NCBI GenBank assembly: GCA_030839005.1
Contig: JAUZEM010000230.1
Span: forward strand, 1 to 6,986
From: Actinomycetota bacterium
Lineage (GTDB): Bacteria; Actinomycetota; Acidimicrobiia; IMCC26256; PALSA-610
DNA length: 6,986 nt
Reading direction: 5' to 3'
Every line of letters starts with the position of its first letter. The stretch's first letter is position 1. Made by a program: the position numbers and the translations under genes. Positions 1-5,247 of the stretch are shown here, in pieces. The notes under the pieces are model-generated. The model made no database searches. It saw nothing but the letters and a program-made list of their open reading frames with translations, and was not told the origin of the DNA.

Positions 1-1049
1 GGCGGCGCGTGGGTGGTTGTCGTCGGTTTCTTCGTGGTCGTCGGCGGGGCGACGGTCGTGGGCGCGGTCGTCGTCGTCGGCGGCGGTTTGGGCGCCGGTC
101 CCACGTACCCGTTGCCTCGTCGCTTCGCCGTGCCGACGACGAACACCGACTCGCCGTTGTGGACGAGCGTGTAGAAGTAGTTGGCGATGTGCATCGGGAT
201 GCGTGCGCACCCGTGCGAGGCCGGATAGGCCGGGACCGACTGGAGGCCGTGCACCGCGTCGCTTCCATTGAAGTAGTACGGGTTCCACATCGTGCCCAGC
301 TTGCCCTTCTGCCATCCCCGGATGAGTTGATAGAAGTGGAAGTGTCCCGTCGGCGTGATGGCGTACTGGCAGCCGTCGACCCCGCCGCAGAAATGTTCGC
401 CGCTGCCGGTCGAGGTGGTGGTCAGCAACTGTGGCTGCCAGCCCTGGTACAGCGTGAGCACTTGCTTGTCGAGGTCGATCTCGACGCGGTCGGGTTCGCT
501 CCTCGGCTCGGCGGGTGTGTACACGAAATGCGTGAGCACGAGCTGCACAGCCGTGTTGATCACGCCGGTGCGCGGGAGCCCGAAGTACTTCTGCACCGTC
601 GTGACCGCGTACCGCGTGTCCTGGTCGAAGACGCCGTCGACGGGGCCCGGATCGAAATGCAGCGCCTTCATGCGGGCTTCGTAGATGAGGACGCTCGACC
701 CGCGGTTTCCCTGGTAGATCCCGCTTCCCGGCGACGGCATCACTTGATCTTTCGGCTGCGTCACCGGGGGAATGGTGGTGGTCGTCGTCCGCGCCACGGT
801 GGTCGTGGTCGTGGAGCGCCTCGTGCTCGGTGCCGCGGTCACTGTGGATCCGGTCGGCCGGGGCGCCGCCCCCGACGCCTGCTGCGAGTTGGCGATGACG
901 GCGTACGTGCCGGCCGCACCGGCGACGACCACGACCGCCACCGCCGTCGCGACCGCGCGTCGCCTCCAGCTGCCACGTCGGTACGCGAGACGCGTGGCCC
1001 GGTCGATCTCGTCGGACACCTCGTCCGTGGGCGTCCCGTCAGCTTCCAC
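1..1049 (-). CDS. L,D-transpeptidase (YkuD) with peptidoglycan-binding domain, C-terminus cut by window edge
   Basis: Translating the minus strand from GTG at 1049 gives 349 residues with no stop before the left edge. Residues 1-30 are a short cytoplasmic head ending in RRGSWRRR, and about 32-53 form one membrane helix, so the enzyme is probably anchored facing outward. A Thr-rich linker (about 60-100, with two runs of five Thr) leads to a peptidoglycan-binding domain (about 113-172, with PVDGVFDQDT). The YkuD domain follows (about 187-306), with H267-G268 and the catalytic motif SHGCAR, in which H279 and C281 are the catalytic residues. By family it forms 3-3 cross-links in peptidoglycan. 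A282 replaces the usual Ile/Val, and C221 and C227 flank a Gly-rich loop. A second Thr/Pro tail (about 319-349) runs off the edge. An in-frame TAG lies five codons upstream, so GTG 1049 is the earliest start. GTG at 1019 (residue 11) has a better GGACGAG ribosome site and is an alternative. Confidence 0.93.
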   Translation of the reverse strand, partial: MEADGTPTDEVSDEIDRATRLAYRRGSWRRRAVATAVAVVVVAGAAGTYAVIANSQQASGAAPRPTGSTVTAAPSTRRSTTTTTVARTTTTTIPPVTQPKDQVMPSPGSGIYQGNRGSSVLIYEARMKALHFDPGPVDGVFDQDTRYAVTTVQKYFGLPRTGVINTAVQLVLTHFVYTPAEPRSEPDRVEIDLDKQVLTLYQGWQPQLLTTTSTGSGEHFCGGVDGCQYAITPTGHFHFYQLIRGWQKGKLGTMWNPYYFNGSDAVHGLQSVPAYPASHGCARIPMHIANYFYTLVHNGESVFVVGTAKRRGNGYVGPAPKPPPTTTTAPTTVAPPTTTKKPTTTTHAP

Positions 1050-1114
1050 CGGCGTCGAATGCTACTGGACGGTCGCGTCGGAACTGGGCCGCGTGGAGGC
1101 CCGGCGAAACCGTC

Positions 1115-1288
1115 TCAGTGCGCGGGCTCGGTCTCGGATTCGATCAATGCGGCGAGCGCGGCATCGGACACGACGGCACTACGCAGGTCGAGGAGAAAGT
1201 CCACGACCTCCGAGGAGCCCATCAGGTCCCGGGACGCGAAGCGCTCGAGCGCCTCGTCGATGATCGTGACGATCCCAGCCTGGTCCAC
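1115..1288 (-). CDS. Small helical protein of 57 residues, function unknown
   Basis: A GTG at 1288 opens a 57-codon frame ending in TGA at 1115. It is preceded by AGGAGGAG at 1293-1300, the strongest ribosome binding site in the window. The protein is acidic (VDQAGIVTIIDEALERF near the start, SETEPAH at the end), and its sequence suggests two or three amphipathic helices. It has no Cys, no membrane segment and no signal peptide. I do not recognise a family. Its stop is 65 bases before the L,D-transpeptidase start on the same strand, with no obvious terminator between them, so the two are probably co-transcribed. The excellent ribosome site and protein-like composition (alternating hydrophobic and charged residues, G/C-ending codons) support a real gene. 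Homologues with the same neighbour would confirm it. Confidence 0.75.
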   Translation of the reverse strand: MDQAGIVTIIDEALERFASRDLMGSSEVVDFLLDLRSAVVSDAALAALIESETEPAH

Positions 1289-1292
1289 GTCG

Positions 1293-1300
1293 CTCCTCCT
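1293..1300 (-). promoter_or_regulatory. Strong ribosome binding site of the 57-residue gene
   Basis: The minus strand reads AGGAGGAG followed by CGAC and the GTG start at 1288. This is a near-perfect anti-16S match with good spacing. It fixes the GTG as the start and is much stronger than the sites of neighbouring genes, several of which look leaderless. Confidence 0.85.
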
Positions 1301-1307
1301 GCTCTGA

Positions 1308-1340
1308 ACGGTCAGCGTAGCCGCCCCGCACCACGGTCAG
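1308..1340 (-). promoter_or_regulatory. Direct repeat CTGACCGT and weak -10 candidate ahead of the 57-residue gene
   Basis: CTGACCGT occurs twice on the minus strand, at 1340-1333 and 1315-1308, 25 bases apart. Between them, overlapping the second copy, is TACGCT (1319-1314), which fits a TAnnnT -10 element and would start transcription a few bases upstream of the ribosome site. No convincing -35 lies at the expected distance (TTGCAC is about 20 bases away). The position fits a promoter, but the call is weak. Confidence 0.3.
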
Positions 1341-1365
1341 TGCAACGCCCAGTAGACCAGTCGAG

Positions 1366-1375
1366 TTCCCGGGAA
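1366..1375. repeat. Perfect 10-bp palindrome TTCCCGGGAA
   Basis: TTCCCGGGAA is self-complementary and lies in the gap between sufU and the 57-residue gene, just beside the TTGCCAG array. It may be part of a regulator site, but a 10-bp palindrome in GC-rich DNA can arise by chance. Confidence 0.3.
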
Positions 1376-1386
1376 ACCACCAATCG

Positions 1387-1418
1387 CTGGCAAATCGCCT
1401 GGCAATCGTCTGGCAAAT
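1387..1418 (-). repeat. Three tandem TTGCCAG repeats at helical spacing, operator-like
   Basis: On the minus strand the gap reads ATTTGCCAG, ACG, ATTGCCAG, GCG, ATTTGCCAG. The plus-strand copies are at 1387-1395, 1399-1406 and 1410-1418, at intervals of 12 and 11 bases. A degraded fourth copy (ATTGGTGG on the minus strand) follows at about 1377-1384. Near-helical spacing puts all copies on one face of the DNA, as in multi-site operators. The array is about 100-130 bases upstream of the 57-residue gene start and about 50-80 bases beyond the sufU stop. It lies outside any convincing coding frame, and its A/T-containing words stand out from the surroundings. The regulator is unknown. Confidence 0.5.
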
Positions 1419-1429
1419 GCGGGCGGGAT

Positions 1430-1443
1430 GTGACCGAAGCCAC
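1430..1443 (-). terminator. UUCG-tetraloop hairpin downstream of sufU, weak terminator candidate
   Basis: The minus-strand RNA would read GUGGC-UUCG-GUCAC, a five-pair stem (one G-U pair) closed by a stable C(UUCG)G tetraloop, about 26 bases beyond the sufU stop. There is no U-run after it, so it is not a standard intrinsic terminator. It could protect the 3' end or help pausing. A second inverted repeat, GACGGC-GT-GCCGTC at 1457-1470, overlaps the sufU stop codon. Confidence 0.3.
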
Positions 1444-1468
1444 TCTGCGCCGCCCGGACGGCGTGCCG

Positions 1469-1966
1469 TCACGCCTGAGCTTGCGCGGTTTCGTCGAGAG
1501 CCTGTTGGAGGGTGTTCCACGCCAACGTCGCGCATTTGATCCGAACGGGGAACTTCACGACGCCCTGGAGCGCCTCCAGGTCGCCGAGTCGCACCCCGGC
1601 CAGCTCGGCGGCCAGGTCGCTGCCGTCGCCTTCGCCGTCGCCCTCGAGCTTCGACTCGTGGATCGACATCAGCGCCTTGAACGCGCGAATGAGCTTGCGG
1701 ACCTCGGCGAGCGGCCGGCCCTTCACTGCCGCGCTCATCATCGAGGTAGACGCCTGGCTGATCGAGCAGCCCTGGCCGGCGATCTTGACGTCGCGCACGG
1801 TGTCCGACGCCGGATCGACGTCGAGGTACAGCACGACCTCGTCACCGCACAGCGGGTTGAAGCCTTCGACCTTGTGTGCGGGCGGAACCGGGAGCTCGCC
1901 GCGGTTACGAGGCGAGCGGTAATGGTCGAGAATGATCTCGCGGTACAGGTCTTCGATGCCGGCCAT
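1469..1966 (-). CDS. sufU: SufU, zinc-dependent Fe-S assembly sulfurtransferase/scaffold
   Basis: This is a 165-residue IscU-like protein of the SufU type. SufU accepts persulfide sulfur from SufS and feeds Fe-S cluster assembly in Gram-positive bacteria. The zinc-site residues are all present: C40 and D42 (NPLCGDE), C67 (GQGCSIS) and C145 (IKCATL). The stretch of about 78 residues between the second and third Cys carries the SufU-specific insertion and is longer than I expect for Bacillus SufU. It contains an acidic Gly-rich segment (EGDGEGDGSD, 108-117), coded by a 9-bp direct repeat, that looks like a flexible loop. The ATG at 1966 lies 11 bases after the sufS stop, with AGGA upstream. The frame stays open far upstream through sufS, but homology begins at MAGIEDLYREIILDHY, so the ATG is the start. 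It is probably translated from the sufC-sufS-sufU message. Confidence 0.96.
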   Translation of the reverse strand: MAGIEDLYREIILDHYRSPRNRGELPVPPAHKVEGFNPLCGDEVVLYLDVDPASDTVRDVKIAGQGCSISQASTSMMSAAVKGRPLAEVRKLIRAFKALMSIHESKLEGDGEGDGSDLAAELAGVRLGDLEALQGVVKFPVRIKCATLAWNTLQQALDETAQAQA

Positions 1967-1977
1967 CTGCTGCGATC

Positions 1978-3213
1978 CTAAACCGCGAAGAACTTCTGGG
2001 CCTTCGCCAGCGCTTCGATCAGCGCGTCGACGTCGGCTTCGTCGTTGTACACGTAGAACGAGGCTCGCGTCGTCGCCGGGACACCGAGCTGACGCATCAG
2101 CGGCTTCGCGCAATGGTGGCCGGCTCGCACGCACACCGCGTCCTCGTCGAGAACCTGGCTCACGTCGTGCGCGTGGATCCCGTCGAACAGGAACGACACG
2201 GCCCCGCCTCGACGATCGAGGTCGGTCGGCCCGTAGATCGTGAGGCTCTCGCCGAAGCGATCGCGGAGCGCCTCCAGCGCGTAGCCCGTGAGCGAGACTT
2301 CGTGGGCGCGCACTGCGTCCATCCCGAACGCGGAGATGTAGTCGACCGCGGCGCCGAAGCCGACCGCCTCGACGATCGCCGGCGTTCCTGCCTCGAACTT
2401 CCACGGCACGTCGTTGGTGGTGAAGCCGTCGAGCCGGACGTCGCGGATCATCTCGCCGCCCCCGAGGAACGGGGGCATCGCCTCGAGCAGCTCGAGGCGC
2501 GACCACAGCGCGCCGATCCCGGTGGGGCCGCACAGCTTGTGGGAGGAGAACGCGATGAAGTCGGCGTCCCACTGCTGCACGTCGGTTGCGACATGCGGCA
2601 CGTACTGGCACGCGTCGACCAGCACGAGCGCGCCGTGCGCGTGCGCGGCGTCGGCGAGGGGACGGATGTCGTTCAGGGTGCCGAGCACGTTCGACATGGC
2701 ACTGATGGCGAGCAGCCGTGCGCCGTCGAGCAGCGCCTCGAGATCCGAGAGATCGAGGCGGAAATCCGATGTCAGCGGGACCCACCGGAGCTCGACGCCT
2801 CGTTCGGCCGCGAGCATCTGCCACGGAACGACATTGGCGTGGTGCTCCATGTGCGACAGCACGATCGCGTCGCCGGCTCGAAGGTTCGCCCGTGCCCACG
2901 AGTACGCGACCAGGTTGATCGACTCGGTCGCGTTGCGCGTGAAGACGATCTCCTCCGCGTGGGGGGCGTTGACGAAGCGTGCGACCTTGCGCCGGGCCGC
3001 CTCGAACGCGGCGGTTGCCTCCTCCGCGATCGTGTAGACGCCGCGGTGGATGTTTGCGTAGTGGCGCCGGTAGCTGTCGTCCATCGCGTCGAGGACCGCG
3101 AGCGGCTTCTGGGCCGACGACGCGGAATCGAGGTATACGAGGCGCTTGCCGTTGACCTTGCGCTCGAGGATCGGGAAGTCTCGTTTGACGGTCGCGACGT
3201 CGAGCGCGCTCAT
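1978..3213 (-). CDS. sufS: SufS, group II cysteine desulfurase
   Basis: This is a 411-residue PLP enzyme, full length for SufS. It takes sulfur from cysteine as a persulfide, releasing alanine, and passes it to SufU encoded next door. The PLP lysine is K226 in SSHKLCGP. H125 (HMEHHAN) stacks on the cofactor, and D200 and Q203 contact it. The catalytic cysteine is C368 in RAGHHCAKP, with R383 downstream for substrate carboxylate binding. The short catalytic loop and RAGHHC motif mark group II (SufS) rather than IscS/NifS. The usual DGAQ reads DACQ here, placing an extra Cys (C202) beside the cofactor site. The ATG at 3213 overlaps the sufC stop as ATGA and has GAGGAGG at 3221-3227, so translation is probably coupled. 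Upstream in-frame extension into sufC is excluded by the homology start (VATVKRDFPIL). Confidence 0.97.
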   Translation of the reverse strand: MSALDVATVKRDFPILERKVNGKRLVYLDSASSAQKPLAVLDAMDDSYRRHYANIHRGVYTIAEEATAAFEAARRKVARFVNAPHAEEIVFTRNATESINLVAYSWARANLRAGDAIVLSHMEHHANVVPWQMLAAERGVELRWVPLTSDFRLDLSDLEALLDGARLLAISAMSNVLGTLNDIRPLADAAHAHGALVLVDACQYVPHVATDVQQWDADFIAFSSHKLCGPTGIGALWSRLELLEAMPPFLGGGEMIRDVRLDGFTTNDVPWKFEAGTPAIVEAVGFGAAVDYISAFGMDAVRAHEVSLTGYALEALRDRFGESLTIYGPTDLDRRGGAVSFLFDGIHAHDVSQVLDEDAVCVRAGHHCAKPLMRQLGVPATTRASFYVYNDEADVDALIEALAKAQKFFAV

Positions 3214-4043
3214 ACCCGCGCCTCCTCGTGCGCTCGGAAGGCTTCGAAACCACGCGCTTCGACCTCGAGTGAGATCTCGGGCCCGCCGGTCGCGACGATT
3301 CGGCCGTCGACGAGGACGTGAACCACGTCGGGAACGAGATGCTCGAGGAGCCGCTGATAGTGCGTGATCGCGAGGATTCCGAGGTGGGGGCGCGCCCGGC
3401 GGACCTCGGCGATGCCGGCCGCGACCTGGCGGAGCGCATCGATGTCGAGCCCCGAGTCGGTTTCGTCGAGCACCGCCACGTCGGGCTCCATCATCGCCAT
3501 CTGCAAGACCTCGTTGCGCTTCTTCTCGCCCCCCGAGAAACCCTCGTTCAGGTAACGCTCCTGGAACCGGTTGTCCATGCCCAGCCGCTTCGTCCACTCG
3601 ATGAGGCTGAGGCGCACCTCCAGCACGGAGAAGTCGTCGATCCCCTTGCGGCGGGCGATCGCCTGGCGCAAGAAGTTGAGTACCGAGACCCCGGGAATCT
3701 CCTCGGGGTGCTGGAACCCCAGGAACAGGCCCCGCCGGGCGCGCTCGTCGGTCGGCAGGTCGGTGATGTCCGCGCCGTCGAGCAGAATGCGCCCCGCCGT
3801 CACGACGTACTCGGGGCTGGCGAGAAGGGTGTTGGCGAGCGTCGACTTGCCGGAACCGTTCGGGCCCATGAGCGCATGCAGCGACCCCGGCTCGACCTTC
3901 AGCGACACGCCGCGGAGGATCTCGCGATCGTCGACCGAGACGTGGAGGTCGTCGATGTCGAGCGCGGGGATCTCGAGCGCGGGGATCTCGAGCGCGGGCA
4001 CTTCCGACGCGGCCGGTTCGGGTCTGGGGGCGGGGGGAGCCAC
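3210..4043 (-). CDS. sufC: SufC, Fe-S assembly ABC-type ATPase
   Basis: This is a 277-residue cytosolic ABC ATPase which, by family, binds SufB/SufD and drives cluster assembly on the SufBCD scaffold. All ATPase motifs are intact: Walker A GPNGSGKST (60-68), Q-loop Q111, the SufC-type signature EGFSGGEKKR (167-176), Walker B VAVLDETDSGLD (189-200) and H-loop H228. The core starts near residue 28 (LDIDDLHVSVDDREIL). The first 27 residues are an extra Pro/Ala-rich leader with a repeated PALEI unit, absent from typical SufC proteins of about 250 residues. GTG 4043 is chosen because a TACAAT -10 element lies seven bases upstream, which predicts a leaderless message starting at this codon. GTG at 4001 (residue 15) is an alternative. 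No sufB or sufD lies in the window. The gene overlaps sufS by four bases. Confidence 0.95.
   Translation of the reverse strand: MAPPAPRPEPAASEVPALEIPALEIPALDIDDLHVSVDDREILRGVSLKVEPGSLHALMGPNGSGKSTLANTLLASPEYVVTAGRILLDGADITDLPTDERARRGLFLGFQHPEEIPGVSVLNFLRQAIARRKGIDDFSVLEVRLSLIEWTKRLGMDNRFQERYLNEGFSGGEKKRNEVLQMAMMEPDVAVLDETDSGLDIDALRQVAAGIAEVRRARPHLGILAITHYQRLLEHLVPDVVHVLVDGRIVATGGPEISLEVEARGFEAFRAHEEARV
3221..3227 (-). promoter_or_regulatory. Ribosome binding site of sufS inside the 3' end of sufC
   Basis: GAGGAGG on the minus strand lies seven bases before the sufS ATG at 3213. It also encodes the Glu-Glu near the SufC C-terminus. It fixes the sufS start and supports coupled translation across the ATGA overlap. 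Confidence 0.85.
3960..4004. repeat. Three 15-bp tandem repeats in the 5' end of sufC
   Basis: The plus strand carries GAGCGCGGGGATCTC at 3960-3974 and again, identical, at 3975-3989, then a diverged copy GAGCGCGGGCACTTC at 3990-4004. Being 15 bases long, it keeps the frame and codes for repeated PALEI in the SufC leader (residues about 16-28, with the next unit PALDI entering the conserved core). It looks like a recent tandem duplication by slippage. Confidence 0.9.
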
Positions 4044-4049
4044 GCCGTC

Positions 4050-4079
4050 ATTGTAATAACACTACGGCCGTAGTGGAAA
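4050..4079 (-). promoter_or_regulatory. Probable leaderless promoter of sufC-sufS-sufU
   Basis: On the minus strand TACAAT (4055-4050) matches the -10 consensus at five of six positions. TTTCCA (4079-4074) is a fair -35 (four of six) with an 18-base spacer. Transcription would begin at or next to 4043, the sufC GTG, with no ribosome site, as is common for leaderless actinobacterial genes. The 16-bp palindrome fills the spacer. The elements are visible, but the start site is predicted. Confidence 0.55.
4060..4075. promoter_or_regulatory. Perfect 16-bp palindrome CACTACGGCCGTAGTG, candidate operator
   Basis: CACTACGGCCGTAGTG is fully self-complementary and sits between the predicted -35 and -10 of sufC, the classic place for a repressor or MerR-like regulator. 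As minus-strand RNA it would fold as CACUAC-GGCC-GUAGUG followed by UUAUUA, so it could instead be a weak terminator of the glycosyltransferase gene. The TACG-GC-CGTA core loosely recalls BlaI/CopY-type operators (TACA-NN-TGTA), but no regulator gene is in the window. Confidence 0.6.
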
Positions 4080-4091
4080 TCCGGCCACTAC
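4070..4091. repeat. Second inverted repeat sharing an arm with the palindrome
   Basis: GTAGTGG (4070-4076) and CCACTAC (4085-4091) form a perfect seven-base inverted repeat with an eight-base spacer. Its left arm is also the right arm of the 4060-4075 palindrome, and its right arm contains the glycosyltransferase stop codon (4088-4090). A direct repeat GAAATCCG (4076-4083 and 4093-4100) overlaps it. The two hairpins cannot form together in RNA. Confidence 0.7.
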
Positions 4092-5146
4092 TGAAATCCG
4101 ACGCCCGAATTCTCGGGCTTCGCGTCCCGGGTCACCCGCTCGTAAAGGGCCTCGTAGCCGCGCACCATCGCCTCGGCCGAGAAGAGCTCCTCGACGCGCG
4201 CCCGGCAGGCCGCGGGCGAGAGTGTGCGGACCGCGCCGATCGCCTCGACGAGGTCGTCGGGGCCGTCACGGCAAAAGCCGGTGACGCCGTCGGCGACGAG
4301 CTCGGGCGCCGCGCCCCAGTTCGTCGTGACGACGGGCGTTCCGCAGGCCATCGCTTCCACCATCACGAGCCCGAAGGGCTCGGGCCAGCGGGTCGGGAAC
4401 ACCATCGCGCACGCCCGGCCGAGCATGTCGACCTTCGTTTCTTGTGACACGTTCTCGTAGAGCTCGATGTCACTCGCGAGGAGCGGTTCGATCTCGTACT
4501 GGAAGTACGCACGCTCGGCGGGCTCGCTGCGCTTGAGGATCATGTGCAGCGGCAACCCGGCCCGACGGGCGATCGTGATCGCTTCCTTCGGTCCCTTGTC
4601 GGGGTTCGAGCGCCCGATGTAGACGAGGATGTCGTCCTTGTTCTCGCGGTAGGGATAGGAGTCGAGAGCGATCCCGTTGTGGACGGTGCCGACGTACGCC
4701 AGATCGGGATTGTCGGCGCGCTGCGCGTCGCTGATCGCGACGAGATGCACGTGCCGGCCGGCGACGCTGTACAGCAAGCGGGTCTCGGGTGTCCACGGTC
4801 CGTGCAACGTGTGGACGACAGGCGGGCGGCCGTGGAGCATCGCGCCGCAGATCGGCCCTACGATGCCGGCGTGGTCGTGCACGACGTCGAATCCGTCGAC
4901 CTGCAAGTACGACGAGAGGGCGTGGTACGCGTCATACCACGCGTTGCCGAGCTCGCGCGGGTCGGGCGGCGCCGCCATCGGTGAGACCAATTTGGCTGTC
5001 GTTTTCGATCCGCCGCTCGCGAAGAGCGTGACGTCGTGACCGGCGTCGGCGAGCCCGTCCGCGAGCAACGACACGACGAGCTCGATGCCGCCGTATCCCG
5101 TCGGGGGTACGGCGAACCACACCGGGGCGACGACTGCGATTCGCAT
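4088..5146 (-). CDS. Family 4 (GT-B) retaining glycosyltransferase
   Basis: This is a 352-residue cytosolic or membrane-associated glycosyltransferase with the GT-B two-domain fold. The N-terminal acceptor domain has the Gly-rich loop GYGGIELVV (17-25) and VVHDHAG (88-94). The C-terminal nucleotide-sugar domain has R179 (YIGRSNPDKG) and K205 as the likely donor-phosphate pair, and the E-x7-E motif E256 to E264 (EPFGLVMVEAMACGTPVV). By family it transfers a sugar from a nucleotide donor with retention; donor and acceptor cannot be read from sequence. There is no signal peptide or membrane helix. The ATG at 5146 begins the conserved MRIAVVAPVW strand. No ribosome site precedes it, but TAGCCT at 5161-5156 would give a nearly leaderless message. 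Divergent pairing with a debranching-type hydrolase suggests a role in alpha-glucan or glucoside metabolism (inference). Confidence 0.9.
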   Translation of the reverse strand: MRIAVVAPVWFAVPPTGYGGIELVVSLLADGLADAGHDVTLFASGGSKTTAKLVSPMAAPPDPRELGNAWYDAYHALSSYLQVDGFDVVHDHAGIVGPICGAMLHGRPPVVHTLHGPWTPETRLLYSVAGRHVHLVAISDAQRADNPDLAYVGTVHNGIALDSYPYRENKDDILVYIGRSNPDKGPKEAITIARRAGLPLHMILKRSEPAERAYFQYEIEPLLASDIELYENVSQETKVDMLGRACAMVFPTRWPEPFGLVMVEAMACGTPVVTTNWGAAPELVADGVTGFCRDGPDDLVEAIGAVRTLSPAACRARVEELFSAEAMVRGYEALYERVTRDAKPENSGVGFQ

Positions 5147-5247
5147 CGGGCGCGGAGGCTAGTCGCCGCGTACGCGCGATCCTGGCCATGTCGAGGCGAG
5201 AGCCGTTCGTAAGGGCAAGGCGCGAACTCGGTAGTAGTTTCCCGACG
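5147..5247. promoter_or_regulatory. Divergent promoter region between glycosyltransferase and debranching enzyme
   Basis: These 101 bases separate two divergent starts. On the minus strand TAGCCT (5161-5156) is a possible -10 placing the start about three bases before the glycosyltransferase ATG. On the plus strand TAGTAGTTT (5232-5240) lies seven bases before the ATG at 5248. Neither gene has a clear ribosome site, so both may be leaderless. I see no convincing -35 elements or large inverted repeat. Shared control is likely from geometry alone. Confidence 0.45.

Noticed and set aside
9..1307. Plus-strand open frame of 432 codons at the left end
   Set aside because: It is the antisense shadow of the L,D-transpeptidase and the 57-residue gene. 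Its product is Arg/Gly-rich with no recognisable domain, whereas the minus strand gives a clear YkuD enzyme.
1457..1470. Inverted repeat GACGGC-GT-GCCGTC at the sufU stop as a terminator
   Set aside because: The arms are short, the spacer is two bases and no U-run follows, so it is not a credible intrinsic terminator. It is noted only beside the UUCG hairpin.
2113..3321. Plus-strand open frame of 402 codons opposite sufS
   Set aside because: It is antisense to an intact SufS. The product is charged with no domain, as expected from high third-position GC.
1967..3439. Long upstream extension of the sufU frame through sufS and part of sufC
   Set aside because: The extension is Arg-rich and overlaps two intact suf genes. 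SufU homology begins exactly at the ATG at 1966.
3214..3597. Upstream in-frame extension of sufS into sufC
   Set aside because: It overlaps the conserved ATPase region of sufC. The ATG at 3213 has a strong ribosome site and an ATGA overlap.
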